In this document: one piece after another, positions 25,994 through 33,828 of the stretch | Position numbering within the stretch: position 1 is the stretch's first letter | Layout: each line of letters starts with the position of its first letter | From: Clostridia bacterium | GTDB lineage: Bacteria; Bacillota; Clostridia; Peptostreptococcales; Anaerovoracaceae | Direction: 5' to 3' | DNA length: 64,000 nt | Assembly: GCA_902363595.1 (NCBI GenBank) | Contig: CABJAP010000011.1 | Coordinates: 1 to 64,000, forward strand | Position numbers and translations under genes: made by a program | Notes under the pieces: generated by a model | The model's database searches: none | Seen by the model: only the letters and a program-made list of their open reading frames with translations | What the model was told of the DNA's origin: nothing

Positions 25994-27315
25994 TCAATGA
26001 TCCTTCTTACGGCTAGAATTGGTTTATAAGTCGCCTTGCTGATTTTAATCCCGTCCGAAGGATTGCTGGCGTGGACGATCTGACCGCCTCCCATATAAAG
26101 CGCTACGTGGCCGTCATAACAGATAATATCACCTGGTTTTGCCTCGCTGTAGGATACCCCTCTTCCGCAGGAGCGCTGAGCGCTGGAGGAATGGGGAAGC
26201 TTGATGCCGAATTTGGCATACACACTCATGGTAAAACCGGAACAATCGGTGCCGTTTGTCAGGCTGGAACCACCGTACACATACGGGTTGCCGACAAACT
26301 GCAAGGCATAATCCACGACTGCCTGTCCTTTATTGGTCGTAACCGGGGGTTTGGTTTCCTTATCCGGAGGAGTGGTTGGCTCCTTCTCGGGTTTTGCTGT
26401 GCTCGTCTCTTTTTCCGTATTCGCGGTCGGTTTTTCCGTTGTCTGCTTGGACGGTTTGGTATTGTCCACAGACGGCTTTATCGCTTCAGTCGCAGGCTGA
26501 GTGGCTTTGCTTGGCTCTTTTGCCGCAGCCGCTGTTGCCGGCTGGGGCGCTTTCTGTTCAGGCTGCTGCTGCGGTTCTGTCGTTGGTTCTTCCGCAGGCT
26601 TAGGCTGCTCCGTATCTGGGGCCTTAGCCGTTTCCTTTTCTTTTGCCGCTGTCAAGGTTCCGTCTTCTTTTACGGAATCATTGCCTTTGGCGACTACCAT
26701 CGCTACAGGCTGGCGCGTTACTTTTTCCGATATCACCTTTTCTGACAGTGTACTGCCATTGACCCGGACCACCTGGCTGGTAATCAGCTTGCCGCCTTCC
26801 TGTCCTTGGGCTACAATTTTCTTCTGCCCTTTATCCAGGTTATCATCGATTCGGTATTCCGTCTGATATGCAATCGTTTCTGTTCGCGAAACTTGATCCA
26901 CCGTCGTTACCGCTACCATCGGATTACCAGACGCAGCCGCCGTATAGATTTGCTCAACCGCGTCCTGCGCCTCCACAACGTTCACTTTCTCGTCGCTGCG
27001 TTTCAGCGCCTTTTTCTCCACGGTTATCTCCGGAGAAAGGCTAGTCTCCCCTTCCTTGGTATTGGCGGTGCTGTATTTTTGTTTGATGCCGTCGATGACC
27101 GCCTGTCCTTCTTTTTGACTGGCAACAATGAACGTTTCCTGATCGCCTATTTTTACTGCCCATGGTTCCTGTATTCTGGCCCCATTATCCGTAATAGCGT
27201 AAGGTTTTGTCATCTGAAGATAGATACAGACTGCAAGAATTAGAAGCACTAGACTCAAACCTGCTGCTGCAATCTTCAGCATCTTTCCTCTATTTTTTGA
27301 AATTGCTGCTCTCAT
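25990..27315 (-). CDS. Cell-wall hydrolase: membrane anchor, G5 domain, Pro/Thr/Lys linker, NlpC/P60 domain
   Basis: The 441-residue exported protein has an N-terminal membrane anchor (residues 12-32), an N-terminal region shared with its neighbour paralogue, a G5 domain (about 130-210) and a roughly 110-residue low-complexity linker rich in Pro, Thr, Glu and Lys. The C-terminal NlpC/P60 peptidase (about 330-441) has catalytic Cys in GTDCSGFTMSVYAKFG and His in DGHVALYMGGGQIVHAS. It cleaves peptidoglycan stem peptides by family knowledge. Its presence inside a tungsten-enzyme cluster is unexpected. Confidence 0.92.
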   Translation of the reverse strand: MRAAISKNRGKMLKIAAAGLSLVLLILAVCIYLQMTKPYAITDNGARIQEPWAVKIGDQETFIVASQKEGQAVIDGIKQKYSTANTKEGETSLSPEITVEKKALKRSDEKVNVVEAQDAVEQIYTAAASGNPMVAVTTVDQVSRTETIAYQTEYRIDDNLDKGQKKIVAQGQEGGKLITSQVVRVNGSTLSEKVISEKVTRQPVAMVVAKGNDSVKEDGTLTAAKEKETAKAPDTEQPKPAEEPTTEPQQQPEQKAPQPATAAAAKEPSKATQPATEAIKPSVDNTKPSKQTTEKPTANTEKETSTAKPEKEPTTPPDKETKPPVTTNKGQAVVDYALQFVGNPYVYGGSSLTNGTDCSGFTMSVYAKFGIKLPHSSSAQRSCGRGVSYSEAKPGDIICYDGHVALYMGGGQIVHASNPSDGIKISKATYKPILAVRRIIE

Positions 27316-27330
27316 AATCCCCTGCCTTTG

Positions 27331-28374
27331 TTACTCGATAATTCTTCTTACAGTAATGATGTTTTTATAAGTTGCGCTGCTGACCTTAATTCCGGTGCTC
27401 GGCGTACTGGCATGAACGATCTTGCCATTTCCGATATAGATGGCTACATGTCCCGCATAGCAGATAATATCGCCTGGTTTTGCTTCGCTGTAAGGTACTT
27501 CCTTGCCGCAGGATCGTTGCGCACTGGATGAATGAGGAAGTGAAACGCCGAATTTGGCGTACACGCTCATAGTGAAACCGGAACAGTCGGTTCCGTTGGT
27601 CAAACTGGTTCCGCCGTATACATACGGATTGCCCACAAACTGCAGAGCATAATTAACCACTTCTTTACCAGAGCCCCTTCCCATAGCTGCTCCGCCTCTA
27701 GAGACAACCTGAGAGGCCTTGTCAGCCGTCATGGTTTTGGTTCCTTTTTCGATAACTTTGGCAACCGGCTTTTGGTCCACAGTCGTAGCGATCACTTCTT
27801 CAGATACAATCTGGCCGTTCTGCTTAGTCACCTGGCTGACAATGGTCTTTTTACCTTTTTTGCCCTTTGTCGCTACCTTTTCTTCGCCAAGGTAGAGCTT
27901 GCTGTTTTCCTTATATTCTGTCTTATAGTCGATGGCTTCTGTCTTTGCCACCTCTTCTGTTGTGGTCACCGTTATCATCGGCTCAGCGGTTTTGTTTGCC
28001 GCGACCACTTGTGTCACCGCATCATCCGCTTCCACGACAGTGGGCGATTCATCGCCTCTTTTCAATTCTTTTGCCACTACGGTTACTTCCGGAGACAAGG
28101 TTGTAGCTTCCTTTTTCGTGTTCTCCGTTACATAGCTGCTTTTTATCCCCTCGATAACAGCTTTTCCTTCTTTTTCGCTGGCGACGACGAAGGCTTCGTT
28201 ATCGCCTACTTTCACCACCCAAGGCTCTTCCACTTTCACCCCGTCTTCCGATATTGCGAAAGGCTTGGTGAACTGCAAGAACGCACACACACCTAACACG
28301 ATTACTACGATCGCCAGCCCGATGACCGCGACCTCCATTTTGTGTTTCATTTTACCCAGGTGTTTTTCAAACAT
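27331..28374 (-). CDS. Cell-wall hydrolase: membrane anchor, G5 domain, NlpC/P60 domain (short-linker paralogue)
   Basis: The 347-residue paralogue of the next gene has the same order: N-terminal anchor (residues 13-33), shared region with VEEPWVVKVGDNEAFVVAS, G5 domain, and NlpC/P60 domain with GTDCSGFTMSVYAKFG and AGHVAIYIGNGKIVHAS. The linker is only about 25 residues, compared with 110 in the neighbour. GGAAGGG precedes the ATG. The pair arose by tandem duplication followed by linker expansion or loss; the catalytic domains are nearly identical in the core. Confidence 0.92.
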   Translation of the reverse strand: MFEKHLGKMKHKMEVAVIGLAIVVIVLGVCAFLQFTKPFAISEDGVKVEEPWVVKVGDNEAFVVASEKEGKAVIEGIKSSYVTENTKKEATTLSPEVTVVAKELKRGDESPTVVEADDAVTQVVAANKTAEPMITVTTTEEVAKTEAIDYKTEYKENSKLYLGEEKVATKGKKGKKTIVSQVTKQNGQIVSEEVIATTVDQKPVAKVIEKGTKTMTADKASQVVSRGGAAMGRGSGKEVVNYALQFVGNPYVYGGTSLTNGTDCSGFTMSVYAKFGVSLPHSSSAQRSCGKEVPYSEAKPGDIICYAGHVAIYIGNGKIVHASTPSTGIKVSSATYKNIITVRRIIE

Positions 28375-28415
28375 AGTACCCTTCCTTGTGTGTTCAGTAA
28401 CAACGGACCCGCCGA

Positions 28416-28655
28416 TCAGCCTCCCGAAATCCTCGAGTATGCCTTCAGCTCATCCCCTGGCGACAGCCGGTCATAGATCATGACGCGCATGCCATTGACT
28501 GCCACGAACCCAAAACTGGGGATCTCTTTGTAATTGATACCTACTGCCTGCAATGCTTCGTCGCAGGTGCAGTTATCGGGCACCTCCACCTTCCGCTCTT
28601 TATCCTGGCCAAAGTACTTGCGGAGCGTGCCTCTGAGTGTGATTGTGATTTCCAT
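28416..28655 (-). CDS. MoaD/ThiS-family sulfur-carrier protein
   Basis: The 79-residue beta-grasp protein ends in SRISGG, the Gly-Gly terminus needed for adenylation and thiocarboxylate formation. I use the ATG at 28655 with AAGGAGG just upstream. It is close to the AOR gene and in the same transcript direction as the HesA/MoeB-like E1 at 25304-25993, so the two are probable partners. It may serve tungstopterin synthesis, or another sulfur transfer used by AOR. Confidence 0.88.
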   Translation of the reverse strand: MEITITLRGTLRKYFGQDKERKVEVPDNCTCDEALQAVGINYKEIPSFGFVAVNGMRVMIYDRLSPGDELKAYSRISGG

Positions 28656-28668
28656 AGTTCCTCCTTGC

Positions 28669-28706
28669 AAAAAAGAGTGTATAGGATATTATCCAAACAC
28701 TCTTTT
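28669..28706 (-). terminator. Terminator between AOR and the MoaD-like gene
   Basis: On the minus strand AAAAGAGTGT / ACACTCTTTTTT with a loop of about 15 nt is followed by T-rich sequence, directly before the ribosome site of the MoaD-like gene. It likely ends the ferredoxin-AOR transcript and limits read-through. TATAAT-like sequence just upstream (about 28707-28713) may start a second transcript. Confidence 0.75.
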
Positions 28707-28758
28707 ATTATACATCATTTTTGCTATGGCAAAAAGCCAATTTTTGAAGTTTTTTGTA

Positions 28759-30540
28759 TTAGAGCAAGGAAGCGATCAGTTCTTCCGGCATCATGCCGTT
28801 TTCATCCCATCCCATAACCTCATAATACTGGCTCAGCATATCATCAAAGACTTCCTGCGGAATCACCTGTCCCTTTGCAGGACCGTTCTGCAGAGCCTCG
28901 GTTACGACACGCTTGGGAACGGTATCGTTCTTGCGGTCAAATCCTTCTCTCTGATTGAATGCCCGGCCGATGTTGATGACGCGGCGTCCGATCTTAGACA
29001 TGTCTTCCACCGTCCATTCGGTTCCGGTAACCATGGTCAGCAGCTCTGCCATGATTTCGTATGTAATCGATCCCCAGAAGTCGCAGATACAGAGGGAGAA
29101 TTTAATGGCGTTGAACTCTGCCAGATCATAGACCAGCTGTCCTTTATTCTCGCCCGTATACGGCGGTGCAGCTGCTTCGAATACTTCCAAATTGGGAGCA
29201 TAAGAACGCATGTGGCAGGCGCCTCTGTCGGATACTGCGTAGGATACGGACATAGCCCAGGAACCGCGTGGTTCATACTGAGGATATTCCAGTCCCTTAA
29301 CCTGCATTGCGAATTCTGTGCCGCCGAATTTCTCGGATGCGCGCTTTGTGCCCAGGGCCAGATCCTTGCCCACGCCTTCATTTTTCGCAATCAGTTCCAA
29401 GTAGTGAATCATTTTATCGGCTTCTCCGAACTTGATGCCAAAGTCGTGGATGCCCTTTTCCGTCATTTCCATAGCCCAGATGATCGTATCTCCGGCACTG
29501 ATGGTATCCAGTCCCATATTGTCAGCCACTTCATTGAATTTTACGATCTTTTCCGGGTCGCGGATTCCTGCGTTGGGGCCGGCAACGGAAATGGATTCAT
29601 ATTCAGGTCCCTCGCAGATGGCATCGCCGATCTTGAGGAAGTTTCCGCAGCCCAGGCCGCAGCTTCCGCAGCCCCGCTTACCGACTCTGTACTTTTTCAG
29701 CACATCGCCATTGTATTCGGTCCATTTTTCGTCCGTTGCATCGGAGAAATTCTTCCATGGAAGGATTCCGCCGTCGTTGCAGGCCTCCAGGAACGCAGTC
29801 GTACCATCGTGATAGATAAAATCGTTGTCCTCGGTTACTACGTTTTCACGAAGAAGCTCAACGATTCGCTTCGTCGTGTTTTCAATATCGTTTACTTTTA
29901 CGCCGCCGGTTCCCCGGATGACGATCGCTTTCATATTTTTGGATCCCATTACGGCGCCGATTCCGCCTCTTCCAGCCTGTCTGTAGTAGTCGGAATTGAT
30001 GCAGGACATGATGTTCAGATTTTCGCCGGCAGGTCCGATGGACATGATGCTGTACTCGGTTCCATATTTTTTGGAAAGAATGCTTTCTGCTTCATGGGAT
30101 CCCAGTCCCCACAGATCAGATGCATCCATAAAACGAATTTTTCCGTCGTCAATGAGCACATATCCCGGCTTATCCAGTTTTCCTTCAAATATAACCATAT
30201 CGTATCCGGCAAATTTAAGACGGATGCCCACATGGCCGCCGATGGAACAGTCGTTCATAGTTCCTGTGGCCGGTGATTTTGCCGCTACTGACAGTTTTCC
30301 CGAGCAGGGAACCGGAGTTCCGGTCAGGGGACCGGTTGTCAAAAATAATTTATTTTCAGGTCCAAGAGGATCGATTCCAGGCGCCAGTTCTTCATACATA
30401 TATCGAATGGCCAGTCCTTTTGATCCCACGTATTTTCTTGCAAAGTCCATGCGCAGCGGTTCGAAGGACACGCCCTTTTTCGTCAGGTCAATACGCAGTA
30501 CTTTGTTTTGATATCCAAGCATTGTTTTATTCTCTGTCAT
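28759..30540 (-). CDS. aor: Tungsten-containing aldehyde:ferredoxin oxidoreductase
   Basis: The 593-residue protein has the AOR N-terminal pterin-binding domain (GSKGLAIRYMYEELAPGIDPL, quoted at its conserved start, and AGRGGIGAVMGSKNMKAIV around residues 189-207). Cysteines C291, C294 and C298 in CGSCGLGC, with C484 in FSLCICDFWG, match the four 4Fe-4S ligands of characterised AORs. It should oxidise aldehydes to acids with ferredoxin reduction, or run in reverse. The polyferredoxin gene lies 14 bp upstream and is its probable partner. The protein is cytoplasmic; no Tat signal is present. Confidence 0.96.
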   Translation of the reverse strand: MTENKTMLGYQNKVLRIDLTKKGVSFEPLRMDFARKYVGSKGLAIRYMYEELAPGIDPLGPENKLFLTTGPLTGTPVPCSGKLSVAAKSPATGTMNDCSIGGHVGIRLKFAGYDMVIFEGKLDKPGYVLIDDGKIRFMDASDLWGLGSHEAESILSKKYGTEYSIMSIGPAGENLNIMSCINSDYYRQAGRGGIGAVMGSKNMKAIVIRGTGGVKVNDIENTTKRIVELLRENVVTEDNDFIYHDGTTAFLEACNDGGILPWKNFSDATDEKWTEYNGDVLKKYRVGKRGCGSCGLGCGNFLKIGDAICEGPEYESISVAGPNAGIRDPEKIVKFNEVADNMGLDTISAGDTIIWAMEMTEKGIHDFGIKFGEADKMIHYLELIAKNEGVGKDLALGTKRASEKFGGTEFAMQVKGLEYPQYEPRGSWAMSVSYAVSDRGACHMRSYAPNLEVFEAAAPPYTGENKGQLVYDLAEFNAIKFSLCICDFWGSITYEIMAELLTMVTGTEWTVEDMSKIGRRVINIGRAFNQREGFDRKNDTVPKRVVTEALQNGPAKGQVIPQEVFDDMLSQYYEVMGWDENGMMPEELIASLL

Positions 30541-30554
30541 GATTGTCCTCCTCC

Positions 30555-30941
30555 CTACTCAAATGTCAGCGCGTTCTGCGGACAAGTCTTTACACACATC
30601 GGGTCGCCCTTGCAGGTATCGCAGATGTACGCCTTCTCGTCTCTGATACGCACGACTTTCTTCGGACATTTTTCAGCGCAGGCTCCGCAGCCAATGCACT
30701 GATCCATATCCACCTCTATGTATTCGCCGATTTTTATCGCGTCTACCGGACATGCCTTTGCGCACATCCCGCATAAGATGCAGTAGTTATCGTGATATTT
30801 AAGATTGCCGTTGTCATAACAGGTCTCGATAAAAATTCTCGCCTTGGAAGGAATGTATTCCCCTTCCTTCATCGCTGAGCAGACCTGAGCACAAAGCTGG
30901 CAACCGATACACGTCTCTTTCTTAAACTTCAGTCGCTTCAT
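30555..30941 (-). CDS. Polyferredoxin (4Fe-4S), electron partner of AOR
   Basis: The 128-residue iron-sulfur protein has four cysteine clusters: CIGCQLCAQVC, CILCGMCAKACP, CIGCGACAEKCP and CDTCKGDPMCVKTCP. This is the small-subunit type of AOR systems. I use the ATG at 30941 with AAAGGAAGAG upstream. It is the first gene of the AOR transcript. Quinone or NAD-linked partners are not encoded nearby. Confidence 0.93.
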   Translation of the reverse strand: MKRLKFKKETCIGCQLCAQVCSAMKEGEYIPSKARIFIETCYDNGNLKYHDNYCILCGMCAKACPVDAIKIGEYIEVDMDQCIGCGACAEKCPKKVVRIRDEKAYICDTCKGDPMCVKTCPQNALTFE

Positions 30942-30962
30942 TTTTTCTCTTCCTTTCAACAT

Positions 30963-31169
30963 TTAGCATAAATTCCGCAAACAAAAAATGCAAAGCATGT
31001 CTTGCCGCTGTCCGCGGTTTTTAAGACTCTCCTTTGCACAATGGCAGGCAGCAAAATCGCTTTTACTACCCTAACGTTTTCGCCGGCACAGAGTGTCATG
31101 CGAAAATCGGAGTTATTAAATTTGTCGTTTCTATGTCTGATTATAACCTATTTTCTCTTCAGTTGTCAA
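30963..31169 (-). promoter_or_regulatory. AOR operon promoter and structured leader
   Basis: On the minus strand TTGACA (31164-31169), 18 bp, TATAAT (31140-31145) is a near-perfect promoter. The leader of about 170 nt contains a TTTTCGC/GCGAAAA stem, an AGCGATTTTGCT hairpin and outer complementary ACTCC/GGAGAGT segments, and ends near GCATTTTTTG. This looks like a structured cis-regulatory RNA. It does not obviously align with the tup leader. Its class is unknown to me. Confidence 0.5.
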
Positions 31170-31502
31170 TTACTCGGGCCTTCCTTTTTTATACAAGTTT
31201 GCTGTGTTGACCCAGCTCATTTGTTGTGCTATATCGGGCTGCTGCATAAAGGAAATCACTTTTTATGCAGCAGCTCATGTTTTTTTCAAATTTCACGTGG
31301 CAGGGCTTGAGGGCCTGGTATTTGGGGATATATAAATTTTCAAGGATTTTGACACCATTCAACCCTTGGAAATGTTGAAATTCTACACTAAACTTCTAAC
31401 ATTTAGAAGTTTAGTGTAATCCCAGTCATGGCACAGCTGCATAAAGAGCCGCTTGAAACAAATCAGTTTTCACGCACCTACCCCCTCAAAAAGAACAGAT
31501 CT
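31170..31502. other. Gene-free stretch with a plus-strand hairpin and a 13-bp palindrome
   Basis: No gene is seen. GCTGCTGCATAAA (31238-31250) pairs with TTTATGCAGCAGC (31262-31274) and is followed by TTTTTTT, terminator-like on the plus strand although no plus-strand gene precedes it. At 31385-31417, ACACTAAACTTCT and AGAAGTTTAGTGT form a perfect 13-bp inverted repeat with a 7-nt loop and no T-run, more like an operator or small repeat. Confidence 0.55.
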
Positions 31503-32690
31503 TTATAATCCGTATTCCGCCGCCAGTTTTTTAAACCCGGGCATGGAATTTACAATCGTCTCATAAGAAACGCAGTAAGCCAGCCGCACATATCCCGGGC
31601 CGGCAAAGGCGCTGCCCGGCACCATCAGGATATTATACTTTTTCGCTGCCTGGCAGAATTCCGCTTCATCTTCCACCGGAGATTTTACAAAGAGATAAAA
31701 CGCGCCCTGGGGTAGGATACATTCAAATCCGCATTCCTTCAATCCTTCGTAGAGCGCTTTTCTGTTTTTATCATAATAGCTGAGATCCACCTTGGCATCC
31801 ACACAGCGGCCGATCACTTTTTGCTGCAGGGAAGGAGCATTGACACAGCCGATGATTCGATTGGCATTGGACGCGGTATCGAACACCAGCTCGCTCTCCT
31901 CAAGCTCATCGGGGATAACCAGATAACCGATCCGTTCTCCCGGCAGGGACAATGATTTGCTGTAAGAGTACGCCACAATGGTGTTATCGTAATACTTGGT
32001 CACATAGGGCACATTGATTCCATCATAGGCCAGCTCCCGATATGGCTCATCGGCAATGATAAAGATGGTCCGGTTGAGCTCCTTTTGTTTTTTCTCCAAA
32101 ATGGAAGCGATTCCCTTGATGGTTTCCTCCGAGTAGACGACGCCGGTTGGGTTGTGGGGCGAATTGATCAGCACCACCCTGGTCCGATCGTTGATACACG
32201 ATTCGAAAGCAGCCAGGTCCGGCTGGAAGGTTGTCGGCTCAGTTTTAGCTTGAACCACAGCACCGTCGAAGTTGTTCACATACCAGTTGTATTCCAGGAA
32301 ATACGGGGTAAAGATTACCACTTCTTCCCCTGGATTTAAAATGGTTTTCAGGGCCACGTTGAGTCCGCTGGCCGCGCCTACTGTCATTAAAATATTCTTC
32401 ATGGAAAAGTTGGTGCCCTGGGTCTTATTGATGTGCTGGGCAATGGTTTCCCGCACATCTTCAAATCCCGCATTGCTCATATAGCCATGGAGGATCAGGT
32501 CTGGTTCTTCCTTAACAATATCGCAGATGGCCTGATTGACTTCCGGCGGCGTGGGAGCATCGGGGTTTCCCAGGCTGAAATCGTAAACCTGATCGCGGCC
32601 GTACTTGGCCCGCATTTTATCCCCTTCCTCGAACATGGTGCGAATGGCGGAATTATTCTCCATCAGCGGTTTCATTTTCTCTGAAATCAT
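31503..32690 (-). CDS. PLP-dependent class I/II aminotransferase (aspartate aminotransferase-like)
   Basis: The 395-residue fold-type I aminotransferase has VGAASGLNVALKTI for the phosphate-binding loop, INSPHNPTGVVYSEE, the Asp of ADEPYRELAYDG, and the PLP-binding Lys in SYSKSLSLPGERIGY (about residue 240). The Arg near the C-terminus (YVRLAYC) would bind the substrate carboxylate. The substrate is not determinable. It is downstream of the ornithine cyclodeaminase and PutP genes, so a role in amino-acid catabolism is plausible. Confidence 0.92.
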   Translation of the reverse strand: MISEKMKPLMENNSAIRTMFEEGDKMRAKYGRDQVYDFSLGNPDAPTPPEVNQAICDIVKEEPDLILHGYMSNAGFEDVRETIAQHINKTQGTNFSMKNILMTVGAASGLNVALKTILNPGEEVVIFTPYFLEYNWYVNNFDGAVVQAKTEPTTFQPDLAAFESCINDRTRVVLINSPHNPTGVVYSEETIKGIASILEKKQKELNRTIFIIADEPYRELAYDGINVPYVTKYYDNTIVAYSYSKSLSLPGERIGYLVIPDELEESELVFDTASNANRIIGCVNAPSLQQKVIGRCVDAKVDLSYYDKNRKALYEGLKECGFECILPQGAFYLFVKSPVEDEAEFCQAAKKYNILMVPGSAFAGPGYVRLAYCVSYETIVNSMPGFKKLAAEYGL

Positions 32691-32715
32691 TTCTTCATCT
32701 CCTCTGTTTACATGC

Positions 32716-33804
32716 TTACAGCTTCAGGCCTTTTGCCAGATTGCAGACAAAATCCTGCACATTGGTCACGATCCCTTTGGCTGCCAGGCTGCCTCGGTCC
32801 GCCAGTTTATTGACAGCAAATTCCGAGGTATCTATGGTATAAAAATAAATTTGGCGAATGGTTCCGTCGGACATTACCCGGTAATTGGGAGTCATGTTTC
32901 CGGCGGCAATGGTATGCAGCACCGTCGCCATACCGATCACTGTAGTCGCTTTGCTGATGTGGATTCTTACCGCGTCCTGCCCCACATATGTATGTTCATA
33001 TACTTCCGGCAGTGGCCCGTCGTCCCGCAGCGAACCGTTGAGGATAAACGGAACATCGTGCTTAACACAGCTGTATATGATGCCGTCTTTTATTTTTTCT
33101 TTCTCAAGAAAGGCTGGTATGGAGCCATGGAGATTCACCTTGTTAATGGTATCAATATGGTTATAATGTCCATTGAAGTGGGGCCGCTGGGTTCGGATAT
33201 CCTGCCCGAGGGCGGTTCCCAAAAGTCCTGCCTCCAGATCGTGGGTAGCCAAGGCGTTTCCAGCCAACAGCGCATCCACATAACCTTCCGCAACCAGCTT
33301 GGAAAAGGCTTCTCTGGCCTCATAGTCAAAGGCGCAGGCAGGTCCCAGCACCCAAACTACATAGCCATGCTTTCTTTCATGCTTCAAAAGTTCAATCAAC
33401 TGTTCATAGTCATAGGAGAAGGCAGTCTCACGGCTGCGGCTCTGGCGAAAGGAGAAAGGTGTATCCTTATTTTCTTCCTGCTCAAAGCAGTCGACGTGCA
33501 CGTAGATACCTTCCTCGCATTCCTCGGTTCTGCCTACAACGATCCGGTCTCCCTGTTTTATGTTGCGGAACTCCCTTACATGAATCTTTCCTTCTTCGTA
33601 AACTGCCACACAGTCCATCCGGGATTCTTCTGCAAGCCTCCATTTTCCATCGATCTTAAAATATTCTGGAAAAATAGAGGTGGCGTGAAAATTCTGAGGC
33701 GCTGTCATGTCCTTTGGGGCAAGGCGCAGCACCGCATCCGGCGCATCGCTGAATTTTCTCAGCGAAAAATTCGGCTCTTTATATGCTCGTAATTTAAAAG
33801 CCAT
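32716..33804 (-). CDS. Archaeal-type ornithine cyclodeaminase (LOR/SDH, TIGR00300-like)
   Basis: The 362-residue protein resembles the LOR/SDH conserved-region family, to which the ornithine cyclodeaminase of methanogens and the C-terminal half of cyanobacterial AgrE belong. Visible conserved stretches are MDCVAVYEEGKIHVREFRNIKQGD (start only), VVWVLGPACAFDYEAREAFSKL, LLAGNALATHDLEAGLLGTALG and NGHYNHIDTINKV. The start is the ATG at 33804; a TTG three codons upstream has poor spacing. It would convert ornithine to proline and ammonia. The proline symporter encoded next to it supports proline/ornithine metabolism. Confidence 0.78.
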   Translation of the reverse strand: MAFKLRAYKEPNFSLRKFSDAPDAVLRLAPKDMTAPQNFHATSIFPEYFKIDGKWRLAEESRMDCVAVYEEGKIHVREFRNIKQGDRIVVGRTEECEEGIYVHVDCFEQEENKDTPFSFRQSRSRETAFSYDYEQLIELLKHERKHGYVVWVLGPACAFDYEAREAFSKLVAEGYVDALLAGNALATHDLEAGLLGTALGQDIRTQRPHFNGHYNHIDTINKVNLHGSIPAFLEKEKIKDGIIYSCVKHDVPFILNGSLRDDGPLPEVYEHTYVGQDAVRIHISKATTVIGMATVLHTIAAGNMTPNYRVMSDGTIRQIYFYTIDTSEFAVNKLADRGSLAAKGIVTNVQDFVCNLAKGLKL

Positions 33805-33828
33805 TTCAATCAACTCTCCCTTGCTGTA

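Noticed and set aside
28534..30276. 580-codon plus-strand open frame opposite the AOR gene
   Set aside because: It is antisense to a fully recognisable AOR gene, has no ribosome site and no family-like sequence; the open frame follows from the codon bias of AOR.
32605..33792. 395-codon plus-strand frame opposite the cyclodeaminase gene
   Set aside because: Shadow of the well-supported minus-strand gene; no ribosome site.
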